From contig QANZ01046538.1 in the NCBI GenBank assembly GCA_003254925.1, forward strand, positions 61,146-125,145: 64,000 bases of DNA, given 5' to 3'. Position numbers and translations under genes: made by a program. Numbering within the stretch: the first letter of the stretch is position 1; every line of letters starts with the position of its first letter. The notes under the pieces are model-generated. The model was not told the origin of the DNA. It was given only the letters and a program-made list of their open reading frames with translations, and did no database searches. This stretch comes from Chamaecrista fasciculata (lineage: Eukaryota > Streptophyta > Magnoliopsida > Fabales > Fabaceae). Below are positions 23,890-35,765 of the stretch, one piece after another.

Positions 23890-24300
23890 GAAAGTGTAAA
23901 TTTAATTTTATATCTTTTGCTGAGTTTGGTCCTGTATATTTTTTTGTTGCATTTTTATTCTCATATCTTTACAAAATGTTCCAATTTGGTTCTACATTAT
24001 TTTTTGTCTCATATCTTTTGGTCAAGTTACATAATTAATCTCATATCTTTGCAAAAGTATCAATTGTTAGTTGATCATTTTATAAAGATATGAGATTACT
24101 TTTGCACCTGTGACTTGACCCAAAGGATGTAGGACTATTTTTGCAATTGACTCAAAGATGTGGAGCCAAATATGGAACCTAAAAAGATATAGGATCAAAT
24201 TGGGAATTGACCCAAAGTTTTAGCACCAAAAGTGCAACAAAAAAAAAATATGAAATCAAATTAGAAACTGAACAAAAGATACGAGACTAAATCTGCTACC
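23890..24300. mobile_element. Foldback element, 'tctcatatctttt' family, copy 1
   Basis: The left arm starts near gaaagtgtaaattta and the right arm ends near ctaaatctgctaccc. Both are made of repeated phrases of the type 'ctcatatctttt / aaaagatatgag' in opposite orientation, so the whole folds on itself. It has the same composition and layout as 29156-29551. The boundaries are approximate and I could not find a target duplication for this copy. Confidence 0.6.
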
Positions 24301-24640
24301 CTTCAACAATTGGATAGTGACAATTCCTAGGGTTTACACTGCTCCAAATCAAACAGATAACAAATGAGCAATTCTCTTGGTATGACAAAAAAGTCTCTGT
24401 GTAAGACTTAAGAGCATGTTGGTTTGGTCTTCCTCCTTCGATAACAATGGAATGGCTTACAGTAGCAACACAGCTTCACAGATTGGTTATATATATGATC
24501 AAACTAAAATTCTGTTATTTTATTTTCACATATTTTACAACATAAATAAATATATAATCATCTTTTTTTTATCACGTCATTAGTTAGGAGATAAAATTCT
24601 GTTTAAGTTTAATGATGTAGTTTCAATTACAATTAAAATA

Positions 24641-24828
24641 ATCAAATTTGATTGGTCTAGTAGTTGAGCTCACTAGATAGCTTAAGTAAGTGTCAGATGT
24701 TTGAATCTTGTTTTATGTATGCAACAACTAATTGATCAATGACAAATCCTTAAATGAAATAGAGATCCGCAAAAGATTAGTCCTTAGCCTGTCGAGCTGA
24801 CAGATACCTTAAGCAACAAAAAAAAAAA
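24641..24828 (+). mobile_element. tRNA-derived SINE with 13-bp TSD
   Basis: A 13-bp direct repeat TACAATTAAAATA lies at 24628-24640 and 24829-24841. The body has a box-A-like tggtctagtagttgagc (24653-24669) and a box-B-like gtttgaatct about 40 bases further on, matching the RNA polymerase III promoter layout of plant SINEs. It ends in an A-rich tail before the second duplication. A poly-A tail, pol III boxes and target duplications together identify a SINE inserted by target-primed reverse transcription. The body is about 188 bp, and box B has decayed from GGTTCGANNC. Confidence 0.8.
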
Positions 24829-24841
24829 TACAATTAAAATA

Positions 24842-25430
24842 GAAGTATAAGAATTACATACATTTCTTTAAAAACTCTTGTAAATTAGATATAAATGAAC
24901 CAATTAAAATTTTTAAAAATTAAAACATGTAAAATATAAAGCTTTGGGTTTAACAAATTAAAAAGCTTAAAAATTAATTTAAATAAAATAAGTTTTATAT
25001 CCAAAAATGTTAAGAAATATATTTTTGAAAAATAGTCTCATTCTGAATTATTTTCTCCTTTTATCTCCTATGAAAAAAATAGTTTTTTTATTCTCATACT
25101 TTATATTAGTTTTTATTGTTTGTTTACTGTTAATTTTATCTCATCAATTTTATATTTTATTTTTTTTTTATTTTTTTTAGCTCTTGTTTCATCTAATTTA
25201 TTAATAATAGATTTCACGTAACTAATAAAATACAATATAAAATTATTAAAAAAATTCAAATTAAAGACATGATGTTGGATAAACATTAAAAAAAATTAAA
25301 TCAAAATGTATAATTTGGTGACAAAATTAAAAAAATAATGTAAAAAAATACTTTTGCCTACTTTTTTTTCCTCTCTATTTTTATTCAATATTAAGGGGAT
25401 AAAAAATTCATATTTGGCGGGTTAAATTAG
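24842..25430. other. AT-rich intergenic upstream of RPL29
   Basis: Nothing recognisable is seen apart from strong A/T bias; the last ~150 bases before the gene presumably include its promoter. Confidence 0.4.
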
Positions 25431-25600
25431 GTCACAGTGAAACTTCTGGACAAGTTTGTGTGGCAAACTGTAATTCGGATAAACCTGGAGATAGGGGAGT
25501 AAAATAAAGAGGGAAGGTTTCGAAGGTGGTCTTATCCGCAATCCCAATTTGGCTTCGCTTCAACTTCAAGCAGAAACAGCGAGAAAGAAACGAAGCAAAA

Positions 25601-28411
25601 ATGTTGAACTCCGTTGCTTCGCCCTCAACTATATGCTGCCTTCCGAAACCATTTTCTGGAAATCCTAGTCCTAGGTCTTCCTTTAACGGCATTCAACTTC
25701 GTGGCGTACGCTTCATTCGACCTTGTCCTCAGATGAAGTTGAATCGACACCCTACTTCATCGGTAGTGATGATGGCCAAGAGAGAGGAGGAGTTGAAGGA
25801 AATTAGAGCCAAAACTACCGAAGAAATCAACGAAGAGGTTATTGATCTTAAGGGTGAGCTTCTCATGCTTCGGCTTCAGAAATCTGCTCGTAACGAGTTC
25901 AAGTCCAGCGAATTCCGTCGCATGCGTAAGAGGGTATTACTTTCTTCTTTTGATTCTGTGGAAATGCTGTGTAAATTCATGGGTTTTTTTGTATTGTTTT
26001 AGTAAATTGAAGACCGCTGTAGGTGCAGGCAGGTAACTTCCTGAACAATAAGATATGCAAATAAATTATGACTTTGCTAACTAGAAATTTGAAGCCTGGT
26101 AATGTTGAAATGTGACTTAAGGAAGCAATGGAGTGACAGTAGCGAATTTTTGTTGTTTTATTTGGATAAATGTTGCTTTCCTTTTCAAAACGAATAAAAA
26201 AGAACCTAGAGGGAGGAATTTTCGCTCAATTCAAATTTCCTATGCTTCATGACATAAAGTAGGTGTTCACTGGAATTTCATCATTTTTCTTTAAACAAGT
26301 CTAACTAATGGGTTTAGAATAGCCAATCTCACTCTGCTTTCATAACCATTAGCATGTGAGTGACATGGTCTCAATGGTCTATTTGAGTGTTATTTAGCAT
26401 TCCTGTTTTCAAGAAACTATATATTAACCATAGGTTCACGGTGAACATTTTTATAGTACTCTTCTTAGTTTGATTTCATACTTGAAAGATAGCACTAGAC
26501 AATCAAGTGTCTGCTGGAACCTATAGGAGTCGAAGTTGCCAAGACTTTTATCATGTGCAGTGATGAAATTGGCATTGTTGGAAAGGCGAAGGAATTCATT
26601 TCTATGGTAATCTAAGAAATACACCTCTAGTACTCATATACACTACTCTTTTAAAGTGGTAAAGGGTGAATTTGGCATGCTATATTGTATATCTACAGCA
26701 AATTATACAAGGAATTTTGACACCAAAACCTTTTATTTTTTGGTTCCTTTTGCATACTCAGGCATATGTTCATTTAAAATATGCCTTCTTTTTCTTTTCT
26801 GGAACAAGGAACTCAAGTAAAAATTACAGCATAGGATGCCTTGATTATTTGTTTGAGATTTGGTGGTAGTAAACATTTTGTATTACTAAAAGTTAGGATT
26901 TGAGAATTTATGTTCTAAGTACACATAGATTGATTTCAAAAGTAAATTTAAATGTTTGTTAGTCCGATTGAGTATCTGTCTCCATTGAAATAGGATTGCA
27001 TGATCTGTATATCCTCTGAGAATACTCATGTTTCTTAGTGCTACAATGCTACTAGCTACTTGCGATGCTATGTAATCAAAATATAGTCACAGCCATCCTC
27101 AAATTTGTCAAAAACTTACTATAGTTTATTAGGGTAATTAACATCCTCAATCCTCAAGCCCCCTCCCCTCCCCTCCTGATCCCTTTGAAATGAATTCCTA
27201 GGACTTCAAATCTTCTAAAGATTATATGTTAGTTTCTGTTCATAATAACTTAACTTTGTATTTATTTTTATATTTTGACTTCATTTATATTGATTTGTGT
27301 TCATTTACTTCTATGTCTGTCTTCTTCATTAGAATAAATATTTTGAGGAAAAAAGCCACATGACTTCACCACTCCTAATTATAATATTTTCATACCAACT
27401 CAAATTATTGCCCACTTCTCTATTTATTTATGTCTAGCACATTATGAGATGTGATTCCTGGGTGTGCCTCAGCCTCTGCTGCATACTGTAATGGTAGAAT
27501 CCGATGTATGCAAATCAATGTTATCTTTTTTATAATGTAATAGATCAATATGTTTCCCTTATCTGTTGTTTATTCTACATTGTGCAGTCAATACCATGCT
27601 TTTTACTATCACTAATTACTAAAAGCATCTCTTGAGTTCATTTGATGGATGGTCTTTACCCAATCTCTTATGGTTCTACACAATTGAGCTGTAATAAGTC
27701 AATATCTTAATCTTTTTCTGTATTTTATTCTTCATTTTATAATCAGCTTATTGCCTTTTACTACTGAAACTATCAATTAAAATCAACCTTCTGTTTTGGT
27801 GAATAAGTTGAAGGAAGGAGCTCTGGCTCCCTCCCTCTTGCTTGCACTTTTTGTTTTCTTTCTTGCAAGGAAAATCGGTAATATCATATTTAAATTCAGA
27901 ATAGAATCCTATTATCCTACCCTCTCATCTCTATTTTTGATATACAGACCTCTTCCATATATTTGAGAGTAATGAGACTATGATTCTCTGCACTTGTATC
28001 ATTGCCTCCGCACTCAGAATTTGATTAGGTCATTTTACAACGTGCCATCTCTGTCTAAACTAAAATGAGAACGGGGCAGTGGCAAATACTCTTATATGGA
28101 ATGATGTGATCTCTGATCTGCAGGGGAACCAAATTCTCAAGGGATATCGTGTTTTGGGGTTTGCATGAATGTTATATGCTTCCTATCTTTATGTTGGCAG
28201 TTTAAACTTCTGATGTGGATGTTGATATCTACAGGTTGCTCGCATGCTTACTGTGAAACGAGAAAGGGAGATCGAGGAGGGTATCAATAAGAGGTTATCT
28301 AGAAAGCTTGATCGGAAGTGGAAGAAAAGCATTGTCCCTAGACCACCTCCTTCTTTAATAAAGCTGCGGGAGCAAGAAGCAGCTGAAGAGGCTGAAAAAG
28401 CTGCTGCATAA
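25601..28411 (+). CDS. RPL29: Plastid 50S ribosomal protein L29
   Basis: Two exons, 25601-25933 and 28235-28411, are separated by a 2.3-kb GT-AG intron. The CDS is 510 bp (169 aa). The first ~58 residues are rich in Ser, Pro and Arg with few acidic residues, a typical chloroplast transit peptide. The L29/uL29 domain follows: KREEELKEIRAKTTEEI, then the helix ELLMLRLQKSARNEF and SEFRRMRKRVARMLTVKRE across the splice junction. Bacterial L29 ends about here; the plastid form adds a basic then Glu/Ala-rich tail (DRKWKKSIVPRPPPS, EEAEKAAA). The protein sits near the exit tunnel of the large subunit. The length is close to the Arabidopsis protein. The start is the first ATG preceding the transit peptide; an in-frame upstream extension lacks an ATG. 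Confidence 0.95.
25934..28234 (+). other. RPL29 intron
   Basis: This is a long single intron between Arg and Val codons (phase 0) of the KRVARM block. It begins gtatta and ends tctacag. I see no transposon with clear ends inside it. Confidence 0.85.
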
Positions 28412-29146
28412 GCTAATACATTGATATTAGCAGCTATACAGTTTCATGGTTAAAAAATAGATGTTCAGTGTCATCATTTTCTTGTTTCGGTGGATGCTGC
28501 TATCTCCTATATTAAGTCTTGTTGGTAGTTCAATATATGGTTATTCCTTCCTTGAGGTTCATTTCCTCATGTTTTTGTAACATAAACATAGATTATAATC
28601 TGAAGACTGACTGTATTTGAGATTTTAAACACGTTGTATTAAATGGTTATTTAGCTATGTCAAAAATTATGAATTTGCCAAAACTTTGTAAATTTGCATT
28701 CTGCAAGCACAATTACATTTGAAGATGAAAGAACTTTTAGGAAAGTTTTAAAAAGCATTTTCGTCTACGCAGTGTTGATCATATTATTTCTGGATCACAA
28801 TGACTAGTGACTTTGTGAAACAGATTTTAGCAGATTTGATCACATTAAATTTAAGCACTTATTAAGAAAAATATATAACTATTCTAAGGTCTGAAAGTCA
28901 TATAAAGATTCCAACTAAGAAAATGTTTTGCTATTATTTCTCCGCAGTGCAATGTTTCAAGAATGTTTCTAGACCAGGGCATGCAAATTATGTACTTGTC
29001 ACACATTAACCAATTATTCGAGAATAGATTTGGGATTAATTTAAAAAAATATAAAAATATATGATTAATTTGAAACAAATGAAATATAAGGGATTAATTT
29101 GAAATTCATTCCTTACATGAGGGATCAATTTGAGATTTTGGCCATA
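28412..29146. other. RPL29 3' UTR and intergenic spacer
   Basis: There is no additional gene. The first ~200 bases are presumably the RPL29 3' UTR; the rest is AT-rich spacer up to the foldback element. Confidence 0.45.
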
Positions 29147-29155
29147 GATCATAAA

Positions 29156-29551
29156 GTTCAAAGTATAAATCTCATATCTTTTGCTCAGTTCTTAATTTGA
29201 TCCTATATATTTTTTTGTTGCATTTTTTGTCCCATATTTTTATGGTCAGGTTCCAATTTGGTCTCATATCTTCTTTTGTTACAGATTTGGTCCCATATCT
29301 TTGGGTCCATTGCATAATTAGTCCTATATTTTTAGGTCAGGTGTAGAAGTGATCTCATATCTTTGTAAAAAGGTCAATTAACGATTGATCCTTTTGTAAA
29401 TATATGAGACCAATTCTGCAACCTAACCAAAAGATATGAGACCAAATTAGAACTTTTTTCAAATATATGGGACTAAAAGGGCAAAAAAAAAAGATACACG
29501 ACCAAATTGAAAACTTAACAAAAGATATGGGACCAAATTTACACTTTGACC
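29156..29551. mobile_element. Foldback MULE-like element just upstream of TBCC gene
   Basis: The ends GTTCAAAG and CTTTGACC are inverted with one mismatch. The flanks form a 9-bp near-duplication: GATCATAAA (29147-29155) versus AATCATAAA (29552-29560), one mismatch. The arms are long and built of 'ctcatatctttt'-type phrases like the element at 23890-24300. Long inverted arms with a ~9-bp duplication fit a non-autonomous Mutator-like foldback. It ends 119 bp before the TBCC start codon, so it probably contributes to that promoter or leader. Confidence 0.7.
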
Positions 29552-29670
29552 AATCATAAATGTGAATGCATTTCAAGATTTACATTCATAGTCTGGATTC
29601 CAGAAGGCATACTCTCTCCCTCCCACTTCCCCAAACACTCGCAACTCGCAACTCGCAAGTCTCAAAATCA

Positions 29671-30759
29671 ATGGATGAGAAAGAGAATCTCACAAATGTT
29701 GGAGAATCAGATGCCATAGACCCAGATCTTCACAAGAAGCACTTATCTATGATCGAGCGTCTCTCCAATCGTCACCAAAATCGTTTAGATAACTCGCTGA
29801 CACGCCGATCCGAGTCTGAATCGTTGTCATCCCCTTCGTTCGAGTCCACTTCGTCTTTCTCTTCACGCTTTTCTGACCTAAAGCTCTCCATCGAGTCTCA
29901 GTTGGCTGATTCGCGAACTGTTTCCTCTGATCCAGCTCAGCTCAAGTCTTGCTTCGAGAAGATATCTGCATCTATCTCCGATCTGGAAAAGCTCGTCGCT
30001 GAGAACTCGTACTTCTTGCCGTCATATGATGTTCGATCTTCGCTTAAAACCGTCTCGGATTTGAAGCAGAGCCTTGAGAGTTTAAATTCGGAGCTTATCC
30101 CCAAGAAGAAATTCTCATTTAAGAACAAGGGTAGCAAGAAAGAGTCTGTCATTCTCGTTCCAGAGGCGAAAGAGCCTCCTGTTTTGAATTGCAATAGTGC
30201 TTTGCCCGAGAAAACGAGATTCGCAGTGCGGGATTCGCCAGGATTTAGAAGCAAAGTGGGTCAGATTTTGGTGGAGAATTTCAGGGGATCAGAGGTAGGA
30301 GAGTTCACGATTTCAGACCTTGATTCTTGTGAAGTGAGAATAATTGGTTGTTTAAGGGCGCTTTTCGTTCATAGACTCAAGAATTGCCGGGTGTATGTAG
30401 GGCCTGTAATGGGTTCGGTTCTCATTGAGGAAGTTGAGGGTTGCGTCTTTGTTATGTCATCACATCAAATTCGAATTCATAATGCCAAACGAAGTGATTT
30501 TTACCTGAGGGTTAGGAGCCGGCCCATAATAGAGGATACTAATAGCGTGAGGTTTGCACCTCATTGTTTGACTTACGAAGGAATTGAAGAAGATCTTCGG
30601 GATGCGAATCTTGATGACGAGACTGGAAATTGGGCCAATGTGGATGATTTCAAGTGGTTGCGCGCAATACAGTCTCCAAATTGGTCAATTTTGCCGGAGG
30701 ATGAGAGGGTTGGGATAGTTGATATATCGGCTCGGGAAAGTGGAAACGGGAAAAGTTAA
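29671..30759 (+). CDS. TFCC: Tubulin-folding cofactor C (PORCINO-type)
   Basis: A single exon of 1089 bp encodes 362 aa. The N-terminal third (about residues 20-140) is charged and helical, with IERLSNRHQNRLDNS, like the N-terminal TBCC region that contacts the tubulin cofactor complex. The C-terminal TBCC/CAP-like beta-helix domain (about residues 205-330) contains the conserved block SSHQIRIHNAKRSDFYLRV; the QxRxH arginine is the GTPase-activating residue in characterised TBCC proteins. It then has SRPIIED. TBCC works with cofactors D and E to release assembly-competent alpha/beta-tubulin; Arabidopsis PORCINO mutants arrest as embryos with giant cells. The length is slightly above the Arabidopsis homologue. 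The start MDEKENLTNVGE was chosen because upstream in-frame residues look like translated leader. It is intronless, like the Arabidopsis gene. Confidence 0.93.
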   Translation: MDEKENLTNVGESDAIDPDLHKKHLSMIERLSNRHQNRLDNSLTRRSESESLSSPSFESTSSFSSRFSDLKLSIESQLADSRTVSSDPAQLKSCFEKISASISDLEKLVAENSYFLPSYDVRSSLKTVSDLKQSLESLNSELIPKKKFSFKNKGSKKESVILVPEAKEPPVLNCNSALPEKTRFAVRDSPGFRSKVGQILVENFRGSEVGEFTISDLDSCEVRIIGCLRALFVHRLKNCRVYVGPVMGSVLIEEVEGCVFVMSSHQIRIHNAKRSDFYLRVRSRPIIEDTNSVRFAPHCLTYEGIEEDLRDANLDDETGNWANVDDFKWLRAIQSPNWSILPEDERVGIVDISARESGNGKS

Positions 30760-33510
30760 ATTACGTAAATTTCTCTCGCAGTATGCCAAATGCTCCAGAT
30801 TGTATCTTTTTTGTTAAAAGCATGTTCAGCTAATCTTAGACCAGGTATGTTCTTTCTGGTATTTGATAAGTGATAGTAGATAAATACCATTTTGGCTAGA
30901 ATCATGATCACCAGTTTGGATATGCCTCATTTACTGTTCAAACGAAAATGAGTAGAGCAAAAAGTTTTCTTGCGGTCATTTCCATGGATGATAGTGGATA
31001 GTCTGAATATTCATTAAAGTGTAATCTTTGTCAGTTACGGTGGAATGTGTGAGTGTGACTGACTCTCACTACTTGATCACTAAGACTTCGACTATTTCAT
31101 GATTGGATTTCATTAATATCTCTAACATATCTGCTCACCGATGTTTTTTGTGTTTGAAGTATGGACAAAACATATAATTGCTATGTCTTTTGCAGAAACT
31201 TAATTCTACATCAACCGTATACTCACTAAAACTGGAGTGATAGCAAAAATTGAACTCTTTTGTTATGCTATAATTCTATGCAAGCAGCAGTTTGAATCAA
31301 AAGTTTAACTTCAGCTATTTAGTAAAAACTCTTATTTGTTTTCATTAATATATATCTAACAGCCTGCCATTTTATATTTTTTCTTTTTTGGATACTGTTT
31401 TTGCAAGCATTGTCTAAATCTATGGAATAATGAACAAATGAAAAAATATGAAATGGAAGAAGAAGCTCAGAAACCTCTCGCGACTGGCCACCATCTGTTC
31501 TGTTCTTTGAATTCCTCTATCCTAATAGGAAAAAATCTCTATTAACAGATATATCTACAACATGAATTTCCTTGGGAAATGTTCTAAATGTGGTTTGCAA
31601 CAATATTTGTGTAAATGTGCCAGCTTTATTTGGAGCATCATTCTATCTATGCACGGCAGTGCTTCTTTGAATTGTAGTAAGGTCTATAGTTGCCCAATGA
31701 GATAAGATTAGAGAGTTGGCTTGTATGAAAATCAAGTTAATTGAAAAGAGCAGAAAATTAAAAAAGGGTACTCTGTTATCTTTGATTCTCTGTGCTAATT
31801 TTTGTTAATATGTTGATTATTTCAGAAAACTTTACACAAAAATATAAAAGACTATCTGAGTCTCTCTTTCTGGGTGTTCAAGGAATTAGTGTTTCCTTTG
31901 ATTATTAATTAAGACAGATAAAGGTTAGGCCAGGGGTTGCCGCCATAGCTGGTGAGCTTTCCTTCTTCCCTCATCCTTCAGGATGATATCTTCCCTTTAT
32001 AGATAAGTTTCTTCTCTGTTCTTTCAGAGAAGGTTTCTCCTCCCAGTAGTGAACACACTGTTTTTGTTTTGAAGTTTTGCTTTCTATCTCATTGGATATA
32101 CAACATAAAAACTTAAATTCAAAGCAAGATGATGGTGAAAACTTAATCCTCTTATAATATTGCTAGGTTTGTTGCCTTATAGTTTAGATGTATAGTAATC
32201 TTGTATGTTATTTCAAAAAGTTATTTTTAGTTGAAACTTGGGTTGTGAATCTTCTTGTTTTCAAGCCAGGGTATCGGGGTATTATTCCCCCTGTTATATA
32301 GTTCTAACTTTTGATTAGAAGAGTAAGCTTATAGTTGATATATTGTATTTAATGCCATGCTAATCCTTCTGCGTAGGACCTTTGTGCTTTCTTTTTCATT
32401 TATGAAGTAATATTTTGAGTTTTGATCCAAAAAAAATGGTACCAAATACGCAGTATACCTGCTTTATTGTCTATAGCTTGATCTCTTTTTTTAGCCTTAG
32501 CTGTACCAAAGCAGTTTTATTGAAAAGATAATGGCATCAAGCATTAACCTAAGCAATTGCTTTTTTATTATGAAAGAAACGGGATTACAGACAGAGAAAA
32601 AAGGATTCCTGCGTAAGAACGTTCATTGTAAGAAATAACAAGAACATCTGATAAAAAGAACTTATTGTAGTCTATGTGTAGGGTATAAATTCCTCTCCTC
32701 CCACGCTTGATTTGATATTAACTCTTTTGCTGCTTGTAGGGCTGAAGGAAGAAGTGCTTCCAAATGCCATTACTCATCAAACCAAAGCTTCTTAGTAACT
32801 GGCCTCTTCCAATAGCCTCAAGGGACAGTAATCACTTGCATTTTAGTAGGAATTAACATAAATTCTTTGTGAGAGCCTTTATCTTTTGGAGGACCTCTCT
32901 ACAATTGGAATGACATTTTTTCTCAATCTGCATAGGAACATCATTTTTTTTTTAAGAATATTGAGCTTCCTCCAACGAGGGTTAGGTCTTATAGAAGAGA
33001 TTAGTCTCCTACATGATAACTCAGGTTTTAATCTCCGTGAGAAGTGTTAACATTTTAATGTCTAACCGTATTTTGAACAAGATTGTCTTTTCTAGAAAAT
33101 ATGTGAAAACCTTTTAAAAAAAAATTCCTTCCATGGAATGATTAAAAAGTTTAAAATTTTTCAAAAAATAAGAACTAACGGTAAAAGATAACAATTGTAT
33201 GGACTAAAATTAAAACTTGAGTAAATTGTAACTAGGAATCCAATTATTAATTTTCTCTTATATATATGAATTAAGATATACAGTCATAGCTAGTGGAACA
33301 TTCTAATTTGTGTAAAAACTAATTTCCTATCTCCAGTGTCTCATAAGTATATATGAATGAAAACTCAAAAAGTGTGTAAAAGTTAAAAAATAAGAGTAAG
33401 TCCGCCTAATATAAACTACAATATCTCACTTTAATTTCTTAAAAAATGAAAAAAAAAGGGTTATCTGTTAAGAGTTGACTGGGACAAGTCCATATAAGAT
33501 TTTTTTGGAA
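30760..33510. other. Long intergenic stretch, no gene seen
   Basis: The TBCC 3' UTR presumably occupies the first few hundred bases. Bases 31915-32050 are less AT-rich ('gccaggggttgccgccatag') and may be a piece of a retroelement leader, but nothing diagnostic is present. Bases 32940-33060 resemble a worn repeat. No ORF of interest is seen. Confidence 0.4.
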
Positions 33511-33514
33511 AAAA

Positions 33515-34035
33515 TATGAAGTCAAATTATATTATATAAAAGTTAAATGATATTTACAATGAATCAGATAACTTCAATTTAATAATATAGAAGAAAGATA
33601 ATTTGTAAACATTATTATTCTAAAAAAATAAAATAAAACCACAACTGATCTTTGTAGGATAAAAATGACATTATATTGATTTTGGTGTTGTCAATAAATT
33701 GTTTATCATTAAATTTTTTTATATCAGAAAAAGTAATATTTTTTCCAAATGTAAATGTTATAAACTCATTAATTAATTTTTCAAAATATTAAATTTTATT
33801 TTCGAGATATTCATATATGAAATTGATCTACTATTAGAACATAATCTTTAAAAAAAATAAAAGACTAGAATTAGAAATAAGTCCAGGCAAAACTGTCACC
33901 ATAATCCGGGACTAACAATATAACTTACTCAATTGAAAAGCACCAAAAAAAAAAATTACAACGGAGGAAGGAATTGTAATTATTACTTACACCCCCCCCC
34001 CTCCTTATAAATTTAGAGAAGTTGAAGAAAATAGA
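33515..34035. repeat. Dispersed repeat, copy 2 of 2
   Basis: This is the diverged counterpart of 4555-5045 in the same orientation, with collinear phrases over about 450 bp. Its end carries a C10 run (about 33991-34001) where copy 1 has 'ccctccctg'. The element class is not known. Confidence 0.5.
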
Positions 34036-34567
34036 TATTAAAAAAGATATATAACCAAAATCATAACAAAAAATGTAAAGGGTTAGATTGCAACTTACCT
34101 AAAAAATAAGAGTTAAAATTGTACTTTGGCTTATATATTTTAAGTGTTATATGTTTTGGGTGATTTTCAATTTAACTTTTTATCTTAGTAACTGAATGTG
34201 GTTAAATCTTTCTCATTTTAAATTTGAATTTAAAGAGTTTAGAGTTATGTGTTACTTTTGACGAATCATATCTCTAACCTATTGGAACTCTTAGAAAATA
34301 ATGTTGGTCTTATGTCTTTTGTTTAATTTTGACTTTGAATGCAATGAGTTTGAAACTATCCATTACTCATGATAAATCATTTTTTTTTGCCCAATTGAAA
34401 CCGTTAGTAAATGAGGTTAAATTGAGTCCGAAAATGAATTTGGATCAAAAATGAAAAAAATTATGAAAACATATATAACTAGTTTTACGAAAAATAAATA
34501 TAAAGGGCTGCATTGAAATTCACCCAAAAATTTGTGAAAAAAAGTGCAATATGAGCTACATTATATT

Positions 34568-34655
34568 CACGTGAATTGTGTGAGTGACCATAAAACGAAT
34601 ACACACATTCCTGATATGATGTGTTCGTTTTATGGTCACTCACACAATTCACGTG
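34568..34655. repeat. Perfect 32-bp inverted repeat (hairpin), G-box ends
   Basis: The left arm (34568-34599) and right arm (34624-34655) are perfect reverse complements over 32 bases, separated by a 24-base loop. Each outer end is CACGTG, the G-box core. Pairing stops abruptly outside the arms. It could be a very short MITE, a recent inverted duplication or a hairpin RNA locus; the sequence does not decide between them. Confidence 0.85.
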
Positions 34656-34739
34656 TAGTAGACGCAATAGAAGTATCTATCTCACACAAAAATAACAATT
34701 CGTTGCGCTGTTTCTTCATTAGTCTACTTGTTTATTGAC

Positions 34740-35420
34740 GGACCTACTTATAACGACGCTTGGAGGTTACTGTCACTATCATATTGTCGTCGTCGCTGTT
34801 TACAAAGCTACAAAACCCAACCCAGAATTCCAATGCTCCAAGCTACTACTTTAAACTTTCTTTTATTTCTCTTCCCCCCTTGTATTATTAAATTGCATAT
34901 ATGGTTCTGAATTATATGCAACATCAATCCATCTTTGCCCATAAAATACTCTTTTTGCTTTAATATTCAAACTTCACCTAATGCATTATGACTGACTACA
35001 CAGCCTGTTGAACTTGAAGACGCTATATTGCTATAGCTCAATTGCTTACTCATCCCTCTAGATTAACATTTATATCATTACAAAACAATTTAATTACTTA
35101 CCAGTTATATATTAATTAGCTACTCCATTCATTCAACATCAGTTTAAATGCTAGCTAAATCATATCCATATTATATGTGTAGCTAGGGTTAGCTCTTAGC
35201 TGGGTTTTTGTGAATTAAACGCAAGAACATGCATATGTGATATTTCGTTTGTTTGTTTATTAATTCTTCCCTTCGTGTTACTTAATTAATATGAAAATTG
35301 GGAAGTATACCCTCCCAAAATGAATTAATCCTCGTCCGTTAAAACAAGACTTAAAGAGCACATCATTAGATTTCTTATTTAAAATATAAAAAAGTTAGTA
35401 TATATATATATATATATATA
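34740..35420. other. Intergenic, no gene seen
   Basis: No coding or RNA gene is recognised. The stretch ends in a TA microsatellite (35397-35421). Confidence 0.45.
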
Positions 35421-35423
35421 ATC

Positions 35424-35765
35424 TATGAAGCATGGACATTTAATTTTATTTTGACAGTGTGTCACTGTGTTAGACACGTGTCCGTATCCGACACCACACC
35501 CACACGACACATATTCATAAGTTTCAAAATATAAAATTAATTTTTTGTGACTTTATCATGGCAAACAATAGAAAATAATATCACATATAACATATATTAT
35601 GAATAAATATTATAATTTTTAAATTTTCATAAAAATTTATATATTTTTTATTATTTTTAAATATAAATATATGTCATGTCGTGTCGTGTCGTATAATTTT
35701 AAGAATTTAACGTGTCAATGTGTCTGTATTGTATCTCGTGTCCGTGTCAGTGTTCATGCTTCCTA
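35424..35765. mobile_element. MITE with 'gaagcatg-acac' inverted ends
   Basis: The left end TATGAAGCATGGACA and the right end, read in reverse complement, TAGGAAGCATGAACA are inverted. Subterminal blocks are rich in 'gacacg' on one side and 'cgtgtc' on the other (a tandem gtcgt run near 35679-35691), giving extended pairing. The centre is AT-rich and non-coding. It lies directly beside a TA microsatellite, which hides any target duplication. Confidence 0.6.

Noticed and set aside
29937..30254. Minus-strand 105-codon ORF opposite the TBCC gene
   Set aside because: It is the antisense shadow of a well-supported coding exon.
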